50,952 bases of DNA from CAYZWU01 sp964482235 (GTDB lineage: Bacteria > Planctomycetota > B15-G4 > CAYZWU01). The position numbers and the translations under genes are program-made. The stretch covers positions 1 to 50,952 of the forward strand of contig CAYZWU010000038.1 in assembly GCA_964482235.1 (NCBI GenBank). The letters run 5' to 3'. This document shows positions 35,163-43,375 of the stretch, one piece after another (within the stretch, counting starts at the first letter, position 1; every line of letters starts with the position of its first letter). The notes under the pieces are model-generated. The model did no database searches and was not told the origin of the DNA. It saw nothing but the letters and a program-made list of their open reading frames with translations.

Positions 35163-36764
35163 ATGACGGCCAAAGACGCCAAGGATCCCCAGGATCCAGA
35201 CAAGAAAAAGGAAAACCAGGAGGATAATTTCCTCAACTTCCTGACGGAAAAGCTCGGATCAGGCTTCATCACCGCCATGCCCAGGCCGCAGCGCCCCGAT
35301 CCCGGGGCTGACGAGGAAGCGCGCCGGGAGGAAGAGGAGAGGATCCGGAAGGCCCTCGACTTCAACCTGTCGCCAAAGGAGGTCAAGGAGCACCTCGACC
35401 GGTTCGTCATCGGCCAGGAGGAAGCCAAGAAGATCCTCTCCGTGGCGGTTTGCGACCACTACAACCATGTCCGACTCGATCACCAGAATCCCACTCCTGA
35501 GCGGGAGTACGTCAAGCAGAACATCATCCTTCTCGGGCCCACCGGGGTGGGCAAGACCTACCTGGTCCGGAACCTGGCGACCCTGATCGGCGTCCCTTTC
35601 GTCAAAGCCGACATAACAAAATTTTCAGAAACAGGTTATGTCGGCGGAGATGTTGACGACCTGGTCCGCGAGCTGGTGCGCGCCGCCGACGGCAACATGG
35701 AGCTGGCCGAGTACGGGATCGTCTTCCTCGACGAGATAGACAAGATCGCCGCCTCGGCCGAGGCGATCAGCCGCGACGTGAGCGGCCGGGGCGTGCAGAC
35801 CGGCCTCCTCAAGCTGCTCGAGGAGACCGAGGTGCCGCGGCGCAGCCCCATGGACATGACCGGCCAGTTCCAGGAGATGATGGAGGTCCAGCACGGCAGG
35901 AAGAAGAAGCGGACCATCAACACGCGCCACATCCTCTTCGTGGTGAGCGGCGCCTTCACCAAGCTCGAGGACATCGTCCGGAAGAGGATGAACGAGGGCC
36001 GCGTCGGCTTCCACTCTCTTGACGGGACGCTCGATGCCCTCGATTCGCAGGGGAACATCCTCCTCGGGGCGAAGACGCGCGACTTCATCTCCTACGGCTT
36101 CGAGCCGGAATTCATCGGTCGGCTGCCGGTGCGCGTTGCCCTGAACGACCTGACGGAGGACGATCTTTTCAACATCCTGAAGCACTCCGAGGGATCGATC
36201 CTGCACCAGTACCGCGAGAACTTCGAGGGATACGGGATCAAGGTCGCCTTCGCAGACGAAGCGCTGCGGGCCGTGGCGGTCCGGGCCAAGGAGGAGAAGA
36301 CCGGCGCCAGAGGCCTGGTCACCGTTCTCGAGGAGAAGCTGCGGGAGTTCAAGTTCCACCTTCCCGGCGGAGCGGTCAAGTCGCTGGCCGTCACCGAGGA
36401 GCTGGTCGTCGATCCGAAAGACATCCTGGAAAAGCTGCTCGAAGATCCCGACTACGCGCGCGACGGCTTTGCCGAGGCCCAGGTCCGCGAGTTCGAGTCC
36501 GAGTTCGAGAGGGAGTACGGCCACCGGATCACATTCGACGGCGATGCGGTGAAGAAGGCGGTCCAGGCGGCGCGGGCCGCGGAAGAGCCGATCGGCGACT
36601 ACCTGACCCTGAGGCTGGCGGACTACTCCTACGGCCTCAACCTGATCCGCAAGAAGACGGGCGAGAACGATTTCCGCATCACGGCCGACATGCTGGATCG
36701 ACCGGTGGAGGCGCTGGAGGAGTGGATCCGGGAGGTGCTGGGGACGTCGCCCGATTCGGAGTGA
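35163..36764 (+). CDS. ClpX-like AAA+ unfoldase lacking the zinc-binding domain
   Basis: 533 residues. AAA+ core typical of ClpX: LSPKEVKEHLDRFVIGQEEAKKILSVAVCDHYNHV, Walker A GPTGVGKT (about 124-131), Walker B GIVFLDEIDKIA (about 182-193), pore-side FSETGYVGGDVDDLVREL, EFIGRLPVRVALNDL, and sensor-2 KTGARGL. In place of the N-terminal zinc domain is a charged segment of about 75 residues (KDPQDPDKKKENQED). The loop that holds the ClpP-docking tripeptide IGF in ClpX reads EGRVGFHSLDG here. The C-terminus runs about 110 residues beyond the usual end. It could be a ClpP-independent unfoldase. ATG 35163 with AAGGA upstream. Confidence 0.82.
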   Translation: MTAKDAKDPQDPDKKKENQEDNFLNFLTEKLGSGFITAMPRPQRPDPGADEEARREEEERIRKALDFNLSPKEVKEHLDRFVIGQEEAKKILSVAVCDHYNHVRLDHQNPTPEREYVKQNIILLGPTGVGKTYLVRNLATLIGVPFVKADITKFSETGYVGGDVDDLVRELVRAADGNMELAEYGIVFLDEIDKIAASAEAISRDVSGRGVQTGLLKLLEETEVPRRSPMDMTGQFQEMMEVQHGRKKKRTINTRHILFVVSGAFTKLEDIVRKRMNEGRVGFHSLDGTLDALDSQGNILLGAKTRDFISYGFEPEFIGRLPVRVALNDLTEDDLFNILKHSEGSILHQYRENFEGYGIKVAFADEALRAVAVRAKEEKTGARGLVTVLEEKLREFKFHLPGGAVKSLAVTEELVVDPKDILEKLLEDPDYARDGFAEAQVREFESEFEREYGHRITFDGDAVKKAVQAARAAEEPIGDYLTLRLADYSYGLNLIRKKTGENDFRITADMLDRPVEALEEWIREVLGTSPDSE

Positions 36765-36838
36765 CAGGACGCGGACCGGAGCCCTGCCTGATCAAGAGGA
36801 ATCCTGATCGAGACGGCTGTCCGGTCCTCCGCCCCCAC

Positions 36839-38209
36839 TCAATCCACGGTCACGACAAAGGGTTTGCTGTAGACCTGCAGAACGTCGCGATCGCACATCA
36901 CCGAGACCCTGTACTCGCCCGGCTCGAGCTTGGCCACTCTCCATGAGTAGCTGCACGTCGAGCCTCAGCCGAACTCGAAGAAGTCCTGCGCCACCGCTTC
37001 TCCCCGGCTGTTGGTGATCATGAAGGGGATGCCCTTGAACGGGTCCTCCTTGTTGCGGCCTCTCCCGTAGGAGCGGAAGCTCGCGCCGTCCGGCGTTTTC
37101 ATGTCGAGGGAGAGGCGGATCGTGCCCTTCCTCTTGCTCGCGCTCACCGTGGCCAGCAGCGCCGTCTCCAGTTCGAGGACGGTCTTCTCTCCAGCCTCCA
37201 CCTGGGCCTTCATCTTGCCGGAACTCGTGTAGCTGCAGGAGGCGCCCGTGTCCGGGCAGTGCCGGGTGTACTTGGAGATGAACCACGAACCTGCGGGAAG
37301 CTTCTTGCTCTCGCCCGGGGCGATGTTGAAGATGCCCCATTCGAGGTTCCAGAGCGTCATCTCGATCTGCGGGTCCTGGATCGACAAGGTTCCGAAAGTC
37401 GTGTCGACCGGTTCGATATCGACCTTCCTGCCGCTATCGCGAACATCGATGGAGAAGGCCTTGTTTTGCAGGATCACGTTCCGTCTCAGGGGGACCCTCA
37501 GCTGGGAATTCGAATCGGTGTGGATGAACGTTATCGAGTCCCCGGGAAACGAGGTGCCCAGTATGTTTCCCTTGTCGTAATCGTCGAACACCCCGTTGGT
37601 GTTCCCGTCGCGAAGGATGATCTCGTATTCCGCGCCGTCGAGAGTGACGCGGCCACGGCGGCATCCCCAGGCGTCGATGCTGAAGAGGTAGTAGCTCGCA
37701 TTGTTCCTGAAGGAATAGGCACTGTTCGACAGCACGATGCTGGCATAGACCTCTTGCTTCTCGCCGCAAAGGACAGGGGTGAAGCGGATCTTCTCGGCGA
37801 TCAGGTGGTTCGGAAGGAGGGCCTTTCTGCCGTTCATCAGGTGGTCGCCGGGCCCCAGGTGCTTCAGGGGGTATCTCTCCCCCTCGTCGATGGTGTCGTT
37901 CCTGTTCGCGTCCACGTAGAGGACGCTGGGCTTCTTCGAGTCGGCGTTCTCGAAGTCGAGGCACAGCGGCAGCATGCTCGAGGTCCCCGTGGCCAGGGGG
38001 CTCTCGATGCCGAAGGTGATGGCCCGCTTCGAGAGGAACTCCTCTCCGTTCAGCCAGCCGCTGGCGCCCTGGAGCGAGGCGATGTGGCCGATGAACGTAT
38101 GATCGATCGGACCCGGATCCTCGCAATATTCAAGCTCGATCTCCTTCGAGTCCAGGGAGAGGGTGCCGAAAAGAACAAGAACACTCGCGAGAAACAAACG
38201 CCAGAGCAT
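36839..38209 (-). CDS. Candidate selenoprotein A: secreted protein with in-frame TGA (Sec415)
   Basis: 456 residues if the TGA at 36965-36967 is read as selenocysteine; a normal gene call would stop at 414. The start ATG 38209 has a strong GAGGAGGTGACACG site and leads a signal peptide (LWRLFLASVLVLFGTLSL). Motifs shared with its upstream paralog: DANRNDTIDEGE, SYYLFSIDAWGCRRG, RDGNTNGVFDDYDKG, GIPFMITN, and FEFG-U-GSTCSYSWRVAKLEPGEYRV. After the TGA the frame stays open for 41 codons and ends VVTVD, completing a beta-sandwich that would otherwise be cut in the middle. Sec and a downstream Cys form U-x-x-x-C, which could make a selenenylsulfide. The function is unknown; an exported redox or structural protein is plausible. 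Confidence 0.8.
36933..36967 (-). promoter_or_regulatory. Candidate bacterial SECIS element of selenoprotein A
   Basis: TGA at 36967-36965, then a hairpin with 7-bp stem GCTACTC (36951-36945) / GAGTGGC (36939-36933) and 5-nt loop ATGGA (36944-36940), the loop starting 20 nt after the TGA. An outer pairing GGCTCGA/TCGAGCC is also possible. Size and spacing suit a bacterial SECIS recognised by SelB; the G residues are at loop positions 3-4 rather than 1-2. Confidence 0.6.
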
Positions 38210-38262
38210 CGTGTCACCTCCTCAATTCAGTTCAAGCCGGGGAATCGAGATTCTTGCCAGAC

Positions 38263-39618
38263 TCACTTGACCGTCACGGTTGCCGGCTCGGCAATGATCT
38301 CGAAGGGCACCTTATCGGTATCGACCTTGATGAAATACTTGCCCGGCTCCACACTGGCCACTCGCCATGAGTAGCTGCACGTCGAGCCTCAGCCGAACTC
38401 GAAGAGGCCCTTGTGCGCCTCCTTGCCCGCCTCGTTCGTGATCTTGAACGGGATGCCCTCGAGGAACTGGCCGAGCTCTCCGCTCTCGACCTTATCCTTC
38501 TGCACACCGCCGTAGTAGGAGCTGAACCGGGCTCCCTGAGCCGTCGCGAGCTGCAGGTTCAGCTGGATCTTGCCGCGCGAATACCGCGGCTGCACGGTGG
38601 CCTTGAACGCGGTATCGAGCTCGATGGCCGCCTTCTTTCCGGGCTTGAGGGTCAGCTTCACGCTCTCCGGCCCCGAGTAGTCGCAGAAGGCGAAGGTCTC
38701 CTTGTCGACGATGCGGAACCTCCTGATCGTCCAGCTCCCCTTGGGGAGATAGCGCTCGTTGCCCGCAGCAACGACGTGATCCCCCCACTCGGGATGGTTG
38801 AGGGTCACTTCGATGTCCTGCCTCTTGGCGACCACGGAGCCGAACTCGACGTCAACGGGAGCGAGCACGACCTTCAGGCCGTTTTCCTTCACCGTGACGC
38901 TGTACGCCGTCTTCCCGCGAAAGAGCTTCTGCCGAAGGGGCATCGGCTGGACGTGACCCGGCGAACCGGCCGGCATCAGCTGAAAGGTGTCCCCTGCAGG
39001 ATATTGCTCGCTCCCGGAGACGAAGTCGCAGAAGGAGCCGTTGACGTTGTGGTCAATCAGGATCAACTCGTGGCTCTCTCCTTCGAGCGTCAGCTCACCC
39101 TTGCAGCAACCCCAGGCCGAGAGAGCGAAAAGATAGTAGACCTCCTCTTCCTCCGGGATGATGTTGCAGAGCATGTAGAGGTTCGTGAAGATCGGCTTCT
39201 CGCCCTGGTTCACGGAAAGCGGGATCTTCGTGGCGCAGCAGAGGCCGCTCGCCTCCTGACCTTCCAGGGGTCCGAAGGAGAACTTCTCGTTCTCCTCGAG
39301 GATGCTGTTCCTGTTGCAGTCGATGAAAAGTGTATCGGGCAGGCGTGCCTTGGCACCCAGCGTGGCAACGGATAGAAGAACGCCCTCTTCATCCATGTCG
39401 CCGGCTTCGAGGTAGCCCAGGAGGGTGACGGCGTTGTCGGGCAGGAGGTCCGCCCCTTTCTGCCACCCGTCTGCCGCATCCTCGACCTCCTCCGCCATGG
39501 CGAAGGCGAACGGCATGCCCTCGGATTTCTCGTACTTCAGCACCACCTCCTCGGCTGTCAGGAGGGGTACGGACAACAGGGCCAGAAACGGGATGAGGAA
39601 AGAAATTGGTACCTTCAT
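38263..39618 (-). CDS. Candidate selenoprotein B: secreted protein with in-frame TGA (Sec410)
   Basis: 451 residues if the TGA at 38389-38391 is read as selenocysteine (409 otherwise). ATG 39618 follows GGAGCTTTCC and a signal peptide (MKVPISFLIPFLALLSVPLLTAEE). Shared with the downstream paralog: DCNRNSILEENEK, YYLFALSAWGCCKGELTLEG, DHNVNGSFCDF, EGIPFKITNEAG and FEFG-U-GSTCSYSWRVASVEPGKYFIKV. The frame after the TGA again runs exactly 41 codons to a TGA stop (ATVTVK end). Its other parts have diverged clearly from the paralog, so conservation of the TGA and its surroundings is meaningful. The two genes are 53 bp apart, probably one operon. Confidence 0.8.
38357..38391 (-). promoter_or_regulatory. 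Candidate bacterial SECIS element of selenoprotein B
   Basis: Same hairpin as in the paralog: TGA 38391-38389, stem GCTACTC (38375-38369) / GAGTGGC (38363-38357), loop ATGGC (38368-38364). The block 38355-38405 equals 36931-36981 in 50 of 51 positions, and the one change is in the loop, so pairing is kept. Confidence 0.6.
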
Positions 39619-39756
39619 GGAAAGCTCCATCTTCGAGATTGGACCGGGTGGTTCGAAGGCAGCGCGGCCGGGACTGCCGGCAGCTCCTGCTCCCGGACCT
39701 TCGGGTGCCATGCGCAGGCGACGCATCACGATCATCGCACGATACGGCGACCGGTC

Positions 39757-39762
39757 ATTATA
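39757..39762 (-). promoter_or_regulatory. Possible -10 box upstream of the selenoprotein pair
   Basis: Perfect TATAAT on the minus strand in otherwise GC-rich DNA, about 140 bp upstream of ATG 39618. No good -35 is present at the usual distance. Nothing else is evident in the gap 39619-39885. Confidence 0.3.
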
Positions 39763-39885
39763 GCGGCAACACCCGCCGGAAACGGCATGATTTTCCTGTT
39801 TCCCCGGTAGTGTTAACGGGCGGAGGCGGTCGGCTCGCAGTCGATCCCGGCGAGGCGAGCCGGATCCGCTCGAGCACCATCACGT

Positions 39886-41430
39886 TCACTTCTTCTTCGG
39901 TTGCGGCTTGGCGTTCCAGACGCGTGTGGCCAGCACCAGGCCTATCAGCGCCAGGGGAACCATGGCCACGGGCCAGGCGAACCAGTTTCCGGGATCCGTG
40001 GCCGGACCGACGATCTGTCCCGATTCGTCCAGCTGCTCCTTCGGGAGGATGTTGCCGTAGAGGATCGCCATGAAGGCGGTGCCCAGGTAGACGAACCCGT
40101 CGATGAAACCCACGGCGATGCCGGCGTTCTTGCGGCCGCCGAAATCCATGCTCGCCGTGCCCGAGAGCATCCCGTGCACGCCGATCACGGCCATCGACAT
40201 GATAATCACGAGCCACCCCACGATGGGCGACTGGTAGGTGAAGATCAGCAGGACCGAGCCGACGAGCATCATCCCGTAGAGGATGGTCGCCACCGGTCCG
40301 CGCCGCGACTGGAAGACGCGGTCGGAGATCACACCAGCCACGACGCCTCCCGTGATTCCGGCGCAGCAGAGAAGCATGCCCCAGTTCTCGCAAACAAAAC
40401 CGTCAAGCAGGCCGAGCTCGCCGTCCGTCTGCTTGGCGAAGGTGCGGAACCACTGCATGATCGCCTGGCGCAGGAAGCCGCTGCAGAACTCGATGCAGGC
40501 GATCGTCAGGATGATCGGATTCTTCAGCATCATGGCAAAGACCTTGAGCGGACTGAGCCGCGGGCCGTCATCGCCCGACGAGGCGTCGGCCGTGTCGAAG
40601 TCCCGCAACCCCACTTCGCTGGGCTGGTTCCGCACCCAGATGAAGTCCATGATCCAGAAGAAGAGCAGGATTATTGCCGGGATGAAAAAGACCCAGATCA
40701 GCCCGATCCCCTCCAGAATCATATTACCCCAATCAAAGGCGAAGTAGATGCCGAGAGAGATGAGCACACCGAAAATGGCGCCGAAGACGCCTCGCTCCCG
40801 TACGTGGAACCAGCCGGCGTTCACCTTGACGATCGCCACGGCGCCGAAGCTCTGAAAGTACATGTTGAGAGAGTACAGGATCGAGAAGATAACCACGAAG
40901 TTCCCGGCCAGGAAATCGAAGCCGAAGCCTTGGTTCAGGAGCGAGTAGGAGGTAAGACCCATGAGTACATTCATCAGCATCGATCCGGCCGCGCCCCAGA
41001 GGATCGAGAACCGGCCCCCGAATCGGTCGGTGAGCGGTCCGTTGATCAGAAAGGAAACGCCGTAGACGGCGGTGCCGATACCGAAGATCCAGCCGAAGGC
41101 GTCGTTTCCCATCATGGCGCCACCGTCGGTGCCCGGGGCGGGGAGATTCTCGAAAGCCGACTTGCTGACTGTCAGGTTGTAGCGGCCCATGTAGAGGAAG
41201 GAGTAGGTCAGGCCGAGAGGCAGCCAGTTGAGCAGGCGCCGGCGGCGCAGCTCGCCTCCGTGCTCGATCTCGATCTTCGGCAGCCGGCCGATGACAAGGG
41301 CCACGACGTCGAGGAGGATCAGGATCGGGAGGAGCTTGTCGACCCAGGCTGGGATCGGGATGTCGGAGACGGCGAGGGTCAGGAGCCCGAGCAGGACCAG
41401 GAACAGGATGATGAGCACATTTTTCGGCAT
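39886..41430 (-). CDS. MFS transporter of the organophosphate antiporter (GlpT/UhpT) type
   Basis: 514 residues, starting at ATG 41430 behind GGAGGAACAAG. About 12 major-facilitator helices follow an unusual N-terminal pair of helices (LIILFLVLLGLLTLAV and LLPILILLDVVALVI, residues 5-47). OPA-type features: LTYSFLYMGRYNLTVSK in TM1, GTAVYGVSFLINGPLTDRFGGR (the loop 2-3 motif), and VNAGWFHVRERGVFGAIFG. GlpT-type carriers exchange glycerol-3-phosphate or sugar phosphates for phosphate; the substrate here is not known. Last gene of a probable four-gene minus-strand unit after two TRL-like lipoproteins and a P-loop protein. Confidence 0.85.
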   Translation of the reverse strand: MPKNVLIILFLVLLGLLTLAVSDIPIPAWVDKLLPILILLDVVALVIGRLPKIEIEHGGELRRRRLLNWLPLGLTYSFLYMGRYNLTVSKSAFENLPAPGTDGGAMMGNDAFGWIFGIGTAVYGVSFLINGPLTDRFGGRFSILWGAAGSMLMNVLMGLTSYSLLNQGFGFDFLAGNFVVIFSILYSLNMYFQSFGAVAIVKVNAGWFHVRERGVFGAIFGVLISLGIYFAFDWGNMILEGIGLIWVFFIPAIILLFFWIMDFIWVRNQPSEVGLRDFDTADASSGDDGPRLSPLKVFAMMLKNPIILTIACIEFCSGFLRQAIMQWFRTFAKQTDGELGLLDGFVCENWGMLLCCAGITGGVVAGVISDRVFQSRRGPVATILYGMMLVGSVLLIFTYQSPIVGWLVIIMSMAVIGVHGMLSGTASMDFGGRKNAGIAVGFIDGFVYLGTAFMAILYGNILPKEQLDESGQIVGPATDPGNWFAWPVAMVPLALIGLVLATRVWNAKPQPKKK

Positions 41431-41499
41431 GGACTTGTTCCTCCGGAAGGTTCTGCGCAGACCTTGGCTTCGCCGCGCGCCGCCTCGACGCAGCGGGAA

Positions 41500-42252
41500 T
41501 CAGGACGGATTTCTGAGCTTCCAGAGGCGGCCGAGGACCTCCTCAAGATGAGCGCCCAGCTCGTCGGGTTTGTCGGTGATCTCCGGCTCGTTGTCGAACA
41601 CGGCGTACGGCACGTCGAGTCCCTGCACCTTGAGGAACGAAGGATCCTGCGAGGTGAAATCGTCCCAGTCCGATTCCTTGTAGAGCATCTCGATCTTCTT
41701 GTCTTCCAGGGCATGCTCCAGGATGCTGTCCGGCTTGTCGGGATTGTACCGCCGGCGATTCTTGCGCAGCGACTCCTCCCAGGAGCAGAGGATGTAGAGC
41801 GTGGCCGCCTTCTCGAGGATCGATGTGGAAAGATAGTTGTAGGCTGTCTCGAATCCGCCGTGCTCCGAGCCGCGCGAGAACTCGAAGATGACGGTCGTCC
41901 TGTCGTGCAGGGCCGGTTTGTCGCGGATCAGCTTGGTATAGGCGAGGTTGAGCTTCTCGATCAGGAAGTTCCAGAAGAACTTGTCCTTGAACACGTAACC
42001 CTCGAGCCGCTCTCCCTTGTAGATGAAATGCCTGTTCGAGATAAGCCTCTCCTTGCCGTGATGTTCGTAGATGTCGTCGTCCTCGAACCGCTCCCAGAGG
42101 ATGGGGAAGTCGTCGATCTCAACGAATTCGCCGATGTGAAAACGCTCGATCCGTTCCTCGAGCGAGCAATTCTTCAGGTAGTCGATCACCTCCGACTTGC
42201 CGGCGGCAGGACGCCCGTTGAGGATGATGATGTCAAAAATTCCCTTGGCCAT
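41500..42252 (-). CDS. P-loop NTPase (kinase-like), unknown substrate
   Basis: 250 residues from ATG 42252 after GGGAGGAGACTC. The N-terminus IFDIIILNGRPAAGKSEVIDYLKN holds a Walker A of the nucleotide/small-molecule kinase type. A Walker-B-like TTVIFEFSRGSEHGGF and LYILCSWEESLRKNRRRYNPDKPDSILEH (lid-like Arg-rich part) follow. Overall it resembles a soluble kinase of the AAA_33/zeta-toxin-like class without clear membership. It lies 69 bp upstream of the transporter gene, so phosphorylation of a related metabolite is possible but unproven. Confidence 0.7.
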   Translation of the reverse strand: MAKGIFDIIILNGRPAAGKSEVIDYLKNCSLEERIERFHIGEFVEIDDFPILWERFEDDDIYEHHGKERLISNRHFIYKGERLEGYVFKDKFFWNFLIEKLNLAYTKLIRDKPALHDRTTVIFEFSRGSEHGGFETAYNYLSTSILEKAATLYILCSWEESLRKNRRRYNPDKPDSILEHALEDKKIEMLYKESDWDDFTSQDPSFLKVQGLDVPYAVFDNEPEITDKPDELGAHLEEVLGRLWKLRNPS

Positions 42253-42324
42253 GAGTCTCCTCCCAGGAGGCAAGGAAATGCCCCGGTCAGGCGCGAAAAG
42301 CGTCGGACTTCCAACCGGCCGCTT

Positions 42325-42678
42325 CTACTTGCCGTAAACGTGTACGATATACTGGTTCCAGATCCCGAGAACGCTGAGGACTTCGAGATCGGCATAATAA
42401 ACCGTGTCGATCCCCTGCTCACGGGCGATCTCGCCGATGGCGTTGCTGTCCCACCTCACGTCGACATAGTAATGCAGGTGCCGGATATCGCCTTCCTCAG
42501 ACTCTTGAACGACCGGCGCCTCCTCGAAGTTGACGTCCAGGGGCGTGATCGTGTGGTAGTAGATGAAGGCGGGCGGCCAGCCCGATTTCTCGAACGATTT
42601 CGCGGGCGTGAAGGATACACAGCCGCACAAGGAAATGCCGAGCAGGAGAAGAACCAGACAGGTATTCACTCTTTTCAT
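42325..42678 (-). CDS. TRL-like lipoprotein
   Basis: 117 residues from ATG 42678 (GGAG upstream). Lipoprotein signal LVLLLLGISLCGC, Cys19. The rest ends EIAREQGIDTVYYADLEVLSVLGIWNQYIVHVYGK, which follows the C-terminal pattern of TRL-like (PF13146) proteins (G..T..D...LG.Y...VYG) and resembles the neighbouring 98-residue protein. Function unknown; likely outer- or inner-membrane lipid-anchored. Confidence 0.65.
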   Translation of the reverse strand: MKRVNTCLVLLLLGISLCGCVSFTPAKSFEKSGWPPAFIYYHTITPLDVNFEEAPVVQESEEGDIRHLHYYVDVRWDSNAIGEIAREQGIDTVYYADLEVLSVLGIWNQYIVHVYGK

Positions 42679-42707
42679 GGAGACGGCTCCCTGTAGCTCA
42701 GCCACGG

Positions 42708-43004
42708 CTAGTCACCATACACGATCGTCTTCTCTTTGAAGTAAAGCCCGAAGAGAATGCTGATGATCTGCCTGTCCATGTGCGTCAGGACCTTCACGTC
42801 ACCGTCCCTCGCCGCCGCATCCGTTCCCGCATCGCCCCAGGCCACGAGCCAGAGCCACGCCTGGTAGGAGGATTCGCCCTTCTTCTCCCCGATCTGGGTC
42901 TTGTCAAGATCGGTGTCATAAGGTGTCTTGATGTTGGTGAAGACACAACCCGTCAGAGAAGTCGCCAGAACGAGCAGCAGAGCAATCAATAGTACTGTTC
43001 TCAT
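42708..43004 (-). CDS. TRL-like lipoprotein
   Basis: 98 residues with a lipobox (LATSLTGC, Cys20). The mature part TPYDTDLDKTQIGEKKGESS...LVAWGDAGTDAAARDGDVKVLTHMDRQIISILFGLYFKEKTIVYGD fits the TRL-like family closely. The first gene of the minus-strand group 43004-39886; ATG after GGAAGGG. It is small but clearly real by signal peptide, family pattern and ribosome site. Confidence 0.85.
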   Translation of the reverse strand: MRTVLLIALLLVLATSLTGCVFTNIKTPYDTDLDKTQIGEKKGESSYQAWLWLVAWGDAGTDAAARDGDVKVLTHMDRQIISILFGLYFKEKTIVYGD

Positions 43005-43375
43005 TTAACCCTTCCCTAATAAAGAAGTTACACCACTTCTACACGAACGGATCCGCAATCGGATCCGGGTTCCAACCTCTCGGGTCTTTTCAGGAATACG
43101 AACTCTATCTTCGACGAATCGTGGCGCCCTGTCAAGGATTGGCTATTTCTGGCTTCAGCTGGAATGGCTCGAACCGAGTGCAAGAGTAAGTGGTTTAATT
43201 GTTAAGCAATTACACGTGGCTTTTTTTATTCTGCTCTTGACACGAAAGTCATTCAATGCTAACGTCTTTTTTGCCTATTAGGAAGGAATGAAGAAATATC
43301 CCTTAACTTGAATAGAACAGTTGCCGATTCCCTCTAGTAAGAAAATGGATCGACTGTCGCACAGGGGAAGAGCCT
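43005..43375. other. Divergent intergenic region with promoter signals
   Basis: A 371-bp gene-free gap that is AT-richer than the surroundings. A plus-strand promoter candidate is TTGACA (43237-43242), 17-bp spacer, TAACGT (43260-43265) with TGC just before it (extended -10). A perfect palindrome CGGATCCG-CAAT-CGGATCCG lies at 43048-43067. The region separates two divergent transcription units. Confidence 0.5.

Noticed and set aside
36839..39618. Genome-wide reassignment of TGA to Trp or Gly as the reason for the in-frame TGA codons
   Set aside because: Many genes in the window, including lpdA, abiEi and both paralogs themselves, end at TGA, and Trp and Gly are encoded normally.
39901..42696. 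Very long plus-strand open frame (931 codons) opposite the transporter and P-loop genes
   Set aside because: It is antisense to well-supported genes, has a composition rich in Arg, His, Asp and Glu typical of shadow frames in GC-rich DNA, and no domain or ribosome site.
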